Origin: Fimbriimonas ginsengisoli Gsoil 348
Lineage (GTDB): Bacteria > Armatimonadota > Fimbriimonadia > Fimbriimonadales > Fimbriimonadaceae
Reading direction: 5' to 3'
Length of the DNA: 64,000 nucleotides
Assembly (NCBI RefSeq): GCF_000724625.1
Contig: NZ_CP007139.1
Location: 1,054,001 to 1,118,000 of the forward strand
Below, one piece after another: positions 55,661 to 63,781 of this stretch (its first letter is position 1; each line of letters opens with the position of its first letter). The translations under genes were made by a program, and so were the position numbers. A model generated the notes under the pieces. It saw nothing but the letters and a program-made list of their open reading frames with translations. It was not told where the DNA came from and ran no database searches.

Positions 55661-55821
55661 GTAGCGTCGGCGCCCTCGCCGACGATTCGGTGTACCTAAC
55701 GCGAAGCGTTGTAGCCGCAGTTTGGCTCGTACCTGCGCGAGAGCGTGTCTCTTTGCAACGAAACTTGTGGATCGTTGAGGACGCAGGTACGAGCCAACCT
55801 GCGGCTACACAACTTCGTCGT
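55661..55821. repeat. dispersed structured repeat, rearranged multi-part locus
   Basis: Module A (55661-55686) is followed by TCGGTGTACC, a half of the central hairpin. Then come hairpin 1 AACGC-GAA-GCGTT (55698-55710) and module B (55711-55739). After about 42 bases come an inverted B' (55782-55808) and hairpin 1' (55809-55821; on the minus strand ACGAC-GAA-GTTGT). Two B modules face each other. The spacer between them resembles the spacer at 12935-12980. Confidence 0.78.
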
Positions 55822-55841
55822 AGGGACGACCGCCATTCTGG

Positions 55842-56891
55842 CTACTTCTTCCGATCGTAGCGGGCGACGATGTTTAGATCTGGGTCCAGCTCTAGATATG
55901 TACGGGCTTCGGTGGTAGATAGACCCAGTGCGATGCGCGGGTTAATACAGCAGGCATTTACCGCGGTGCTCCAGCCGAAGTCCTCTTTCAGGTTCCGAAA
56001 GGCATCCAGCAAGGTGATCGCGCTTCCCGCGAGGGTACCGTCGGCAAGACGCACCGTTCCTTCACTCACGTGGCAGTCCAGCCCCCACATCTTTAGATGC
56101 GTGCCGGATGGTACGCCAGCCGCCATCGTGGAATCGCTGATCGCGAGAACCCGGCTCTCGGGTTTACATCGAAGCAAAACTTCTGCGGCTTCCCTCGCGA
56201 CGTGGTGCCGATCATATATCAGCTCCGTGAAGACATCGTTCTCGGTAAGCGCGAACCCCACGGCTCCCGGCTCCCGGTGGTGCAGCGGGCGCATGGCGTT
56301 GAACGTGTGGGTCGTGTGCCTAGCTCCCATAGCGAACGCCTCTCGGCACTGGGTGTAGGTTGCTTCCGTATGCCCGATGCTCACTTTCACGTTTCTATTC
56401 GATAATCTTCGGATGAGGTCTCCGCCTCCCGGTCGCTCAGGGGCAAGGGTGATCACTTTCAAACGTGAATCGTCCAAGATTGGGTCCCATTCGGAAACGC
56501 CCACGGGCGGATCCACGATGTCCCCTTGTGGCTGTGCGCCCGGATATCGAGGTGAGATAAAGGGACCTTCCAGGTGGAACCCAAGGATCATCGGATCATC
56601 CGGAAGTCTGGCAAGAGCTTGCCGAACTTGGGCGACGGGGGCAGTGACCGTGGTGGGCAGGAACCCCTCATAGCCGACTTTCGAAAGTTCGCAGCAGAGA
56701 TCCCGCATTTCGTCGACCGTGGCCGACATGAAGTCGATCCCAAAAGCGCCATGGGTATGGATATCGATGAAGCCGGGAATGATCAGCGGTCCACTTCGAG
56801 TGTCGGGGCTGCCAGAGAATTCGAGTGTCTCCGTGTCGAAGGTGTAGTTCCCAAATCCTCGCGGTCCATATGCGAGCACGACCTTCTTCAT
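55842..56891 (-). CDS. nagA: N-acetylglucosamine-6-phosphate deacetylase
   Basis: This 349-residue amidohydrolase has the NagA motifs: PGFIDIHTHGAFG (metal His), GFHLEGPFISP, SIGHTEATYTQ, HTFNAMRPLHHREPG and AISDSTMAAGVPSG (catalytic Asp). It deacetylates GlcNAc-6-P. Its ATG overlaps the dprA stop (ATGA). The NahK-like kinase and deacetylase genes elsewhere in the window fit amino-sugar use, but nagB is not here. Confidence 0.92.
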   Translation of the reverse strand: MKKVVLAYGPRGFGNYTFDTETLEFSGSPDTRSGPLIIPGFIDIHTHGAFGIDFMSATVDEMRDLCCELSKVGYEGFLPTTVTAPVAQVRQALARLPDDPMILGFHLEGPFISPRYPGAQPQGDIVDPPVGVSEWDPILDDSRLKVITLAPERPGGGDLIRRLSNRNVKVSIGHTEATYTQCREAFAMGARHTTHTFNAMRPLHHREPGAVGFALTENDVFTELIYDRHHVAREAAEVLLRCKPESRVLAISDSTMAAGVPSGTHLKMWGLDCHVSEGTVRLADGTLAGSAITLLDAFRNLKEDFGWSTAVNACCINPRIALGLSTTEARTYLELDPDLNIVARYDRKK

Positions 56892-57949
56892 GGCTTTAAG
56901 GCATACCCTCCGGTGTCGCGGACGATGCGTCCTTCTAATTCCAGCATAGTGAGCTCTGAGAGCACCTCGGCGGTGCTAAGGCCGCTCTGTTCGACGATTC
57001 TCTCCGCCGCCAAAGGCTTTGAGGTCAGAAGAGACAAGATTCGCTCACCCTGCGAGCTGGCGGGGGCGGCTTCCTCCGGGGGAGCGCCCGGTTCGATGCC
57101 GAGTGATTCGAGCAGCTCGACCGGATGGCTCACGAGAGTTGCGCCGTCGCGAATGAGGGCGAAGGAACCTTGAAAAGACATCGCGTCGATATTGGCTGGC
57201 ACCACGAAGACTTCCCGGCCGAGCTCGGCGGCGGCTTGGGCGGTGTGGATCGCTCCCGAACGCTTGGGAGCCTCGATGACGAGGACGGCTGAACTAAGCG
57301 CGGCGACGAGCGAGTTTCGAACGATGAACCGGTAATCGTTCGGCTTTGAACCGACGGCAAATTGGCTGATGAGGCACCCTTGGTCGCGAATGGCGCCGAA
57401 TAGGCCGTGGTGAACGGCAGGGTAGACGTGGTCGACCCCTCCGGCGAGCACCGCGGCGGTTCGGCCACCCGCCTCCAAGGCTCCCCGGTGTGCCGAGGCA
57501 TCGATTCCCAAGGCTCCCCCGCTGACGACGGTGACGCCGGCTCTCGCCAGCGCCTCGGCGAACTTGTGAGCGCAGGCCCGGCCGTAGGTGGACGCGGATC
57601 GGGTACCTACGATGGCCACGGTCGGCGCATGGAGGCATCCCTCATCGCCGTGGATGAAAAGGATGGGCGGAGTTCCCACCGCCTCGGCCAGCGCTTCGGG
57701 GAAGTCCCTCTCGGTTAATGTGCGCACGCCTGCCTCCAAGGCCCGCTCGAGAGCCTGGGGGTAAGTGAAGCCCACTCGCCGGCGCTCGGCCTCGGAAAGC
57801 GCCGAATGCCCGACAAGACGTGGGAGCGCCTCGGTAAGAGGAAGAGAGCCGAGCTCTCCTAGGAGAGCTCGGCTCTTGACCGGCGAGGCTTCGGTAGCCG
57901 CGAGCGCTTGCCAGAAGGCAGGTGACCGCTCCGCCGTCAGACTAGCCAC
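56888..57949 (-). CDS. dprA: DNA-processing protein A
   Basis: The Rossmann-like DprA core is clear: VAIVGTRSASTYGRACAHKFAEALA, VVSGGALGIDASAHRGAL, VLAGGVDHVYP and RNSLVAALSSAVLVIEAPKRSGAI. A C-terminal winged-helix (ILSLLTSKPLAAERIVEQSGLSTAEV) follows. DprA loads RecA on incoming single strands in natural transformation. GTG 57949 overlaps the upstream stop by eight bases and has G-rich sequence before it; a start at 58018 would run far into the PQQ gene and add Ala-rich residues, so it is rejected. The product is 353 residues. Confidence 0.9.
   Translation of the reverse strand: MASLTAERSPAFWQALAATEASPVKSRALLGELGSLPLTEALPRLVGHSALSEAERRRVGFTYPQALERALEAGVRTLTERDFPEALAEAVGTPPILFIHGDEGCLHAPTVAIVGTRSASTYGRACAHKFAEALARAGVTVVSGGALGIDASAHRGALEAGGRTAAVLAGGVDHVYPAVHHGLFGAIRDQGCLISQFAVGSKPNDYRFIVRNSLVAALSSAVLVIEAPKRSGAIHTAQAAAELGREVFVVPANIDAMSFQGSFALIRDGATLVSHPVELLESLGIEPGAPPEEAAPASSQGERILSLLTSKPLAAERIVEQSGLSTAEVLSELTMLELEGRIVRDTGGYALKP
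57845..57876. repeat. 32-bp perfect palindrome inside dprA
   Basis: AGAGCCGAGCTCTCCT (57845-57860) is followed directly by its exact reverse complement (57861-57876). It codes for SRALLGELGS in the N-terminal part of DprA, so it is compatible with an ordinary protein sequence. The structure could form a long hairpin in mRNA or single-stranded DNA. Confidence 0.85.
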
Positions 57950-59585
57950 CGCCAAGGCCGCCGCCGCCGATACCGCCGCCACCAGGTCCACCCGGACCGT
58001 TGGGGCCGCCCTTGCCACCGTTCGTCGAACTTCCCGGTATCACGATCGGGGCGAGCGCGTTGTCGATGGTGAGCGCGAACGGCTTGCGAATCTCGTTCCC
58101 CATCCAGTCCGCCGCCGTCACGATGATCTCCTTTCGACCATCGGCGAGGGGCCGATTTTTGCCGGTCTGCGAGAACCGGACTAAGATGGTGCCGTCCTTG
58201 TTGAGGGTGAAATCCAGCGGCTGCCCATTGACTTCGACCTTCAGAGACTTCGTATTAAGGCCGGAAGCCTCGTCAGTGAGCCGGAAGTAGAGGACGAGCG
58301 GAGGCTGTCCGGAAACCTGGTCGCCAGCGTTCGGGAAGAGCATCTCGACCTTCGGCGGGGTGAGGTCGACGCCTAGGTTACGATCGAAAGCGAAAATGCT
58401 GCCGTCGCGCGCCGGAACCAAAAGGGTTTCGCCCACCAGCACCGCCGGCGCGGCTGCCTGAATGAACGTGATCTTCTCCTGGGTCTTGTTTCCGGAATTC
58501 TGGCCTCCGGGACCTTGGCCGCCGAACCCGCCAAAACCACCGCCACCTTTTCCGCCGGGCCCGCTACTCGTGGTCGTCGTCGAGGCCACCGCGTCGGCGG
58601 CAGGTCGCAGAATGTAAGACCACTGAGCGTCGCCGGTCGTGGCGTCGACGAGATTGATCGCGCCGTTCGACGTGGGCACGATGAACTTGCCGTTGCCAAC
58701 CGAGGTTGGCTTCACGTTCGGCAGCGAGCCTAGATCGATCGGAGTCTTGGTGACGATCTTGTGGCTCACCGGATCGATGATCAGCAGCTTGCCGTCTTGG
58801 GAGGTGACAAGGATCCCGGTTGGGGAATAGACCGGAGAGAGGGCGAGTTGCAGCGGGGTCGCGGTCTGCCATCGCGCCATCCCGTTGCCCGCGTTCAGCG
58901 CGATGAGATACGGGCCCGAGTTCGTGTAGATCGTGTCCCCGACAACCGTCGCCGACGGGTTCGGCGCGAGCTGGGTGAACGTCTGGCTCCAGTCCAACTT
59001 CTGCGTCGCCGTGTTCAGGCTTGCCATCTGCTGACGTCCCGTGAATAGGACGACGTTGTTGCCGGAGGCGGCGATGGTACCGGTGAGGCCATCGAACACC
59101 TTGTATGGATTCGACCAACCGGGCGAGCCGTCGCCGACTTTAAAGGAGATCAGACTGTTGTCGCTGAGCGCAACCACCACGAGGTTTCCGGCGACTACCG
59201 GCGAACCGAGCGCGCCGGTCGGTAGGTTGGCGCTCCACTTGGAATTTCCGGTCGCGGGATCAATGGCGTAAACGATCTTGTTGTCGCCCACGCCGATCAA
59301 GGTGCCGTTAGAAAGCACTGGCGACGTCCGGAAGACTCCCGGGATCGCCTCGACCTGCGGGAACTGCCACCGCTTGTTTCCGGTCGAACGGTCCAGACAG
59401 TAAATACGTCCGCCGATCGATTGGTAGATGTCGTCGCCGTTTGTGACGGGCGAGCCGCCCGGTGGGACGCTTGTGGGTTGCATCGAGCGCCATGCCAGCG
59501 GTGCGGGACCGTCGAACTGGGCAGATGCGGCCGCAACGAGCGCGAGCGCGCCTAGGCCGACGGTAATTGATCGCAACTTGTGCAT
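57942..59585 (-). CDS. secreted PQQ-like beta-propeller protein with Gly-rich tail
   Basis: This 547-residue protein has a signal peptide (ITVGLGALALVAAASAQ). PQQ-type blades repeat (IYCLDRSTGNKRWQFP, VYAIDPATGNSKWSANLP, LIALNAGNGMARWQT, INLVDATTGDAQWSYIL), each with a Trp-containing end. A Gly-rich loop (GGKGGGGFGGFGGQG) lies mid-protein. An Ig-like domain (LVLYFRLTDEASGLNTKSL) follows, and then a Gly-rich end (GGPGGGGIGGGGLGGG). Binding or scaffold role is likely; no enzyme site is seen. The 3' end overlaps the dprA start. Confidence 0.85.
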   Translation of the reverse strand: MHKLRSITVGLGALALVAAASAQFDGPAPLAWRSMQPTSVPPGGSPVTNGDDIYQSIGGRIYCLDRSTGNKRWQFPQVEAIPGVFRTSPVLSNGTLIGVGDNKIVYAIDPATGNSKWSANLPTGALGSPVVAGNLVVVALSDNSLISFKVGDGSPGWSNPYKVFDGLTGTIAASGNNVVLFTGRQQMASLNTATQKLDWSQTFTQLAPNPSATVVGDTIYTNSGPYLIALNAGNGMARWQTATPLQLALSPVYSPTGILVTSQDGKLLIIDPVSHKIVTKTPIDLGSLPNVKPTSVGNGKFIVPTSNGAINLVDATTGDAQWSYILRPAADAVASTTTTSSGPGGKGGGGFGGFGGQGPGGQNSGNKTQEKITFIQAAAPAVLVGETLLVPARDGSIFAFDRNLGVDLTPPKVEMLFPNAGDQVSGQPPLVLYFRLTDEASGLNTKSLKVEVNGQPLDFTLNKDGTILVRFSQTGKNRPLADGRKEIIVTAADWMGNEIRKPFALTIDNALAPIVIPGSSTNGGKGGPNGPGGPGGGGIGGGGLGGG

Positions 59586-59720
59586 CTTCGCTATGCTTCT
59601 CCAGCGCCCCGGATTTTATCGGGGACGCTCCATTGTAACTAGACTGCCCCGATCTTTGTCTATCGGATTGCATTCAGTCATACTTCGGACGTTCGGAGAC
59701 CCGCTGTCGTCACGCCCAAC

Positions 59721-60413
59721 ATGGCCAGTTCCGCCACGATCCTTTGCTATCACAAGGTTGGCCCGGAGTCGGAGGAGGGCCGCAGGCTCAATATCGAGCC
59801 GGAAAGGCTGGAGTCGCACGTCCGATTTTTCGCTCGCCGCGGGCGTCCTTTTTTGTTGCCCCGGGACCTGGGGGGCCTTTGGCCCATCGGCCCGGTGTGC
59901 CTGACTTTCGATGACGCTTACCTCTCGACGATGCTCCATGCGCCGGAAATCTTGGAGCGCAACGGCGCCCGTGGCGCTTTTTATGCCGTCTCGGGAAAGG
60001 TGGGCGGCAGCAGCGACTGGGATGGAACGGCGGCGCGTCCGCTCGCCGGTTGGGATTTGCTTATCGACGCGCAGTCTCGTGGGCACGAAATCGGGAATCA
60101 CACGCGGTCGCACCCTCACCTCGACGACCTCGCTCCCGAGGATCAACGGCGGGAGGTCGACGAAGCGCACGCGGATCTGGTCGAGCACGGCATTCAGTCG
60201 AGGAGCTTCTGCTATCCCTATGGCGGGCTGAACGACGCCGCGGTCGAGGCGGTCGGCTTGGCCGGTTACCAGGTCGGCCTGGCGTTGCGGAAGAAGGCGG
60301 CGACGACCGACGAGAATCGTTTGGCGCTCTCGAGAGTGGTCGTCGCCTTCAGCGACTCGCTTCCGTTGCTGCTATACCGGCTGCACGTGCGTCCATGGTT
60401 GCGACGCCGGTAG
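59721..60413 (+). CDS. NodB-type polysaccharide deacetylase
   Basis: This 230-residue protein has the NodB homology domain: ILCYHKVG, LTFDDAYLSTM (metal Asp), HEIGNHTRSHPHLDDL (metal His pair) and SFCYPYGGLNDAAVE. No signal peptide is seen, so it may act in the cytoplasm or be non-classically exported. Family members deacetylate N-acetylated sugars in chitin or cell-wall glycans. It is divergent from the PQQ gene, and its stop is three bases from the end of a convergent gene. Confidence 0.88.
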   Translation: MASSATILCYHKVGPESEEGRRLNIEPERLESHVRFFARRGRPFLLPRDLGGLWPIGPVCLTFDDAYLSTMLHAPEILERNGARGAFYAVSGKVGGSSDWDGTAARPLAGWDLLIDAQSRGHEIGNHTRSHPHLDDLAPEDQRREVDEAHADLVEHGIQSRSFCYPYGGLNDAAVEAVGLAGYQVGLALRKKAATTDENRLALSRVVVAFSDSLPLLLYRLHVRPWLRRR

Positions 60414-60416
60414 CCG

Positions 60417-61235
60417 CTAGAGGGAGAGCATCAGACCCCAGTAGCCGTATTTCCCGGCGACGCTTCCGAGCGCGATCTGAAGGTTCAGCATCCGGTTGAC
60501 CCCCTCGCCGGTCCGTATGTTCGTGAGCGGAACCGAGTAGTTGACGCCGGTGTTCCAGAACCAACCCTCGTATTCAACATAAGCTTTGGCTTGCGGAATC
60601 AGGTTTGTGCTGACGTTGAAAAAGCCGTGTCGAAACCGGTTGGTTCCAATTCCCGCGGAGGCGTACGTTCCGTTGGAGCCGAAGTCGTAGGTTGCGACGC
60701 CGTAGAAGCTGCGCGAGGAGTCGTTGTCGCCCACCACGCTTCCACCGGAGGAACCCCCGTGCCCGGTCAGGTCTTGAACACCGGCGGCAAAGCGGGCCGG
60801 TCCGGTTTGGGTGCCTGGGGTGAATTGAAAGTTCAGCGCGGAATCAAGCTCGCTGCTAAGCCACATGATCGAACCGGTGACGAGTCCGGCTTTGCCCAGG
60901 CTGACGCCGGTCTGGAGAAACCCGGTTCCGTTCCCATCGCTACGCGTCGCGGAATCGCGGAAGCTGAACGGGCTCGTCAGAGAGCCGTTCTGACTTACGA
61001 TTCCGCCTCCGAAGATGGTTCGGAATTGTCCGAGAGAGTAGGCGATCGGCGTGCTGAACGCCATCGCGCCCTTGTAACTGAGCTCTCCGTCGGGGGTCAC
61101 GGCGAATCCGCCTCCGGGAAGCCCGGAGAAGGTCCGGAATTCCGGATACTTGTGAAAGCCGACCAGATCCGACTGCGCGCATCCAACCGCGGCCAGCCCC
61201 AATAAGCCGAAAATTCCAACGAGACGCTTCCTCAT
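60417..61235 (-). CDS. exported beta-rich hypothetical protein
   Basis: This 272-residue protein has a signal peptide (RLVGIFGLLGLAAVGCAQS), with a near-lipobox cysteine. The rest is Gly/Ser/Phe-rich with alternating strands (SRSFYGVATYDFGSNGTYASAGIG, AKAYVEYEGWFWNTGVNYSVPL) ending in an aromatic strand (KYGYWGLMLSL). This resembles an outer-membrane or surface beta-barrel. No family can be named. Confidence 0.68.
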   Translation of the reverse strand: MRKRLVGIFGLLGLAAVGCAQSDLVGFHKYPEFRTFSGLPGGGFAVTPDGELSYKGAMAFSTPIAYSLGQFRTIFGGGIVSQNGSLTSPFSFRDSATRSDGNGTGFLQTGVSLGKAGLVTGSIMWLSSELDSALNFQFTPGTQTGPARFAAGVQDLTGHGGSSGGSVVGDNDSSRSFYGVATYDFGSNGTYASAGIGTNRFRHGFFNVSTNLIPQAKAYVEYEGWFWNTGVNYSVPLTNIRTGEGVNRMLNLQIALGSVAGKYGYWGLMLSL

Positions 61236-61584
61236 ATCGAAAAGGATTTTACAGCATTATTGCTAGGCAGTGAATTTACTAGGTATATCGGCCGCCGACG
61301 ACGCAAACCGGTCGATGTCACGGTAGCGTGGTAAACGGGATTGATTACAGGCGACGGCAGCCCCATTTAGGAAATCCGAACCTCGTGTCACCGAAGATCG
61401 ATACAAGTTCTTCGCTTTGAGACCACGCCGCTCCGTCTACCGACGCGCAACGTCTGGTTAGCGGGCCCAAGCTTGGCGCGATGTCGCGCCCGACAGCGCT
61501 ATCCGCCATATCGTTGAAAAGGGGTACCATTTTTCTCGCCGGGCGTTGCGATTTCTTCCTCCCAGAAAGCTTCTAAACTGGCTT
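61236..61584. other. about 350-base gap, nothing recognised
   Basis: The gap between the divergent exported-protein and creatininase genes has a minus-strand frame of 61 codons (61345-61530) without a convincing ribosome site or similarity. I see no repeat copies, terminator or tRNA. It probably holds the promoters of both flanking genes. Confidence 0.4.
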
Positions 61585-62370
61585 GTGCCTAGATATGCCG
61601 AAATGTCGCCGGCGCAGCTTGAGGCGGCGTGGGAGGCGGGGGCGGCCGCCATTGTTCCGTGGGGGGCGCTGGAGTGGCATGGGGATCACTTGCCGCTTGG
61701 ACTCGATGGGATCGTCGCGGAGTCGTTTGCCGAGCGTCTCGCGGATCAGATGGAGGGGGTTCTCCTTCCGGGGATCTGGCTACCGATCACCACACTTCCC
61801 CACCCGGCGTCGCTACAAATCCGCACAGAGACGTTCCGAGCGGTCCTCGACGACACGCTTCTCGGCCTCGCCGGGGCGGGCGTCCGTTCCATCGCCGTCG
61901 TCACCGGTCACTACGCCCAGGGCCACCTGATCGAGCTTTACGAAGCGGCGCTTCGCGCCATGGACGACTGTCCCGGCCTGCGAGTTTTTGCCGCTACTCC
62001 GTTGCAGCCGCTCAACGACCCAAGTTTGCTGGACCATGCCGCCCGGTACGAGACGTCGCAATTACTCGCGATCCGGCCCGACCTCGTGCACGTCGAGGAT
62101 CTTCCGGACGAAACTGAGGTGCGACGCGACGCCGTTCTCGGCGAGCATCCCCGCCTCGGCTCCGCCGCCGAAGGGCACGCCCTCCTACAGAAAGGGCTCG
62201 AGGCTTGGGCAACCTGGATTCAAACCGCGACACGGGATTCGCTCGAGCAGTTTTACAAAGCGGAGTTCGACGCTCTTCAGGCGTACGTCGACGCTTACTA
62301 CACCGGCTCTTGGGACGAGGCGCTCGAAGCCTGGTGGGCGACTAAGGATCGCCGGTCTCCTGCCACGTAG
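61585..62370 (+). CDS. creatininase-family amidohydrolase
   Basis: This protein of 261 residues (from GTG 61585) has the creatininase fold: AAIVPWGALEWHGDHLPLGLDG (metal ligands Glu, His, Asp), ITTLPHPASLQ, IAVVTGHYAQGH and YETSQLLAIRPD. The family includes creatinine amidohydrolase and riboflavin-pathway formamide hydrolases; the substrate is unknown. TTG 61546 and ATG 61603 are alternative starts. Its TAG stop is supplied by the first bases of a dispersed repeat module. Confidence 0.87.
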   Translation: MPRYAEMSPAQLEAAWEAGAAAIVPWGALEWHGDHLPLGLDGIVAESFAERLADQMEGVLLPGIWLPITTLPHPASLQIRTETFRAVLDDTLLGLAGAGVRSIAVVTGHYAQGHLIELYEAALRAMDDCPGLRVFAATPLQPLNDPSLLDHAARYETSQLLAIRPDLVHVEDLPDETEVRRDAVLGEHPRLGSAAEGHALLQKGLEAWATWIQTATRDSLEQFYKAEFDALQAYVDAYYTGSWDEALEAWWATKDRRSPAT

Positions 62371-62390
62371 CGTCGGCGCCCCCGCCGATG
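62367..62390 (+). repeat. dispersed structured repeat, module A only
   Basis: GTAGCGTCGGCGCC and following bases match module A, with the hairpin TCGGCG-CCCC-CGCCGA. The TAG of its GTAGC is the stop codon of the creatininase gene. Modules B and the central hairpin are missing here. Confidence 0.7.
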
Positions 62391-62394
62391 AACC

Positions 62395-62465
62395 CTCCGG
62401 ATTCCCTCACCCCCTTCTCCCTCGTTCGGCACATACATCCGAAGGAGGGAGAGGGGGCTCCGGAG
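62395..62465. repeat. family-II hairpin repeat between convergent genes
   Basis: A 71-base inverted structure: outer stem CTCCGG/CCGGAG, inner CCCCCTTCTCCCTC against GGAGGGAGAGGGGG, loop GTTCGGCACATACATCCGAA (itself TTCGG/CCGAA). It is closely similar to 51916-51982. It may terminate both the creatininase and kynureninase transcripts. Confidence 0.68.
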
Positions 62466-62479
62466 CGCATCGGCAGGCG

Positions 62480-63724
62480 CTAAGTGACCGCCGACTTTGC
62501 CACGTCGTACTTCTCAAATCGGCGCTCAGTAACCACACACCGAATACGATCGATCGCTTCTTCCAGCTCTTGGAACGTCGTGTAGAGCGGGGTCACGCCC
62601 AAGCGGATGACGTTCGGCGCTCGAAAATCGGGGATAACCTTCATCTCGGCGATGAGCGCTTGATTGATCCGCCAAGCTTCCGGGTGAGTGACCGATACGT
62701 GCGAGCCGCGCCGGTTTACGTCGCGGGGAGTGATCATCTGAAACCCGAGTGGGACCAAGACCTCGTCCACGAGCTCGATCAGGAACGAGGTCTGCGCCAC
62801 CGACTTTTCTCGCAACCGATCCAATCCGGCTTCCAAGAGTAGATCGATACCCGGCTCTACCGCCGCCATCGATAAAATGGGGGGCGTCCCGGCCAGGAAC
62901 CGGGCGACCCCGGCCGCGGGTTCGTAATCGAGAGAGAAGTCGAACGCATTTCGCTGTCCAAACCAGCCCCAGATCGGCGTCCGCATCCGCTCCTGCAGTT
63001 CTCGTCGAACGAAAAGAAACGCCGGCGCGCCGGGGCCGCCGTTCACGTATTTGTAGGTGCAGCCGACGGCGAGGTCCACGCCGCAATGGTTGAGGTCGAT
63101 CGGAAGCGCCCCGACCGAGTGGCTGAGATCCCAAAGCGCGAGGGCGCCCACCTCGTGCGCTCCCCCGGTCAGCCGCGCCATGTCGTGCACGTATCCGCTC
63201 CTGAAAAGGGCATGAGAGAGGGTGAGCACAGCGGTTTGGCCGTCGAGCTTCGCCTCGATCCGCGACGTGGCCGCGGCAACGTCGTCTTCCACGGCGACGA
63301 CGTCGAATTCGGTTTTCCCGGTGAGTACGGCCGCGCCGACGGTCACGTAAACGTCGGATGGAAAGTTCGCGTCGTCGGTGACCACTTTCGGGCGGTCGGC
63401 CTGAACCTGGAGCGCCGCCACCGTCAGCTTGAAGAGGTTCACGGAAGTCGAGTCGCAAACGACGACCTCATCGGCTTCCGCGCCGATAAGCCGGGCGATC
63501 TTGGCACCTAGACGTTGGGGGAGGTCGTACCACTCACGCCACCCAGAAACGAGCGAGGAGCCCCACTGGGACATCACCCGATCGACGGCTTCTACCGTCC
63601 CCTTCGGTAACCGCCCGAGGGAGTTCCCGTCCAGGTAAATCAGGTTCGGGTCTTCAATCACGAAACGATCGCGAAAGGCAGACAGCGAGTCTCCCGAATC
63701 AAGCTCCTGGCCTCCTTGCACCAA
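62480..63724 (-). CDS. kynU: kynureninase
   Basis: This 414-residue PLP enzyme has the KynU pattern: YLDGNSLGRLPKGT, DSTSVNLFKL, LTLSHALFRSGYVHDM, LWDLSHSVGALPIDLNHC and the PLP lysine in VGCTYKYVNGGPGAPAF. It cleaves kynurenine or 3-hydroxykynurenine to anthranilates in tryptophan catabolism. The start GTG 63724 has only a weak ribosome site; an AAGGAGG lies inside the first codons without a usable start after it. No other kyn gene is in the window. Confidence 0.92.
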   Translation of the reverse strand: MVQGGQELDSGDSLSAFRDRFVIEDPNLIYLDGNSLGRLPKGTVEAVDRVMSQWGSSLVSGWREWYDLPQRLGAKIARLIGAEADEVVVCDSTSVNLFKLTVAALQVQADRPKVVTDDANFPSDVYVTVGAAVLTGKTEFDVVAVEDDVAAATSRIEAKLDGQTAVLTLSHALFRSGYVHDMARLTGGAHEVGALALWDLSHSVGALPIDLNHCGVDLAVGCTYKYVNGGPGAPAFLFVRRELQERMRTPIWGWFGQRNAFDFSLDYEPAAGVARFLAGTPPILSMAAVEPGIDLLLEAGLDRLREKSVAQTSFLIELVDEVLVPLGFQMITPRDVNRRGSHVSVTHPEAWRINQALIAEMKVIPDFRAPNVIRLGVTPLYTTFQELEEAIDRIRCVVTERRFEKYDVAKSAVT

Positions 63725-63748
63725 AGGAGCTTACCGAAGGTGGGGGAC

Positions 63749-63773
63749 TCATCGGCGAGGGCGCCGACGCTAC
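63749..63773 (+). repeat. dispersed structured repeat, module A' only
   Basis: TCATCGGCGAGGGCGCC through GACGCTAC matches the terminal module of the dispersed repeat in the B-to-A orientation. It lies in the 57-base gap between kynU and the truncated gene at the right edge, so here it is between two genes on the same strand. Confidence 0.7.
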
Positions 63774-63781
63774 TGGCAACG

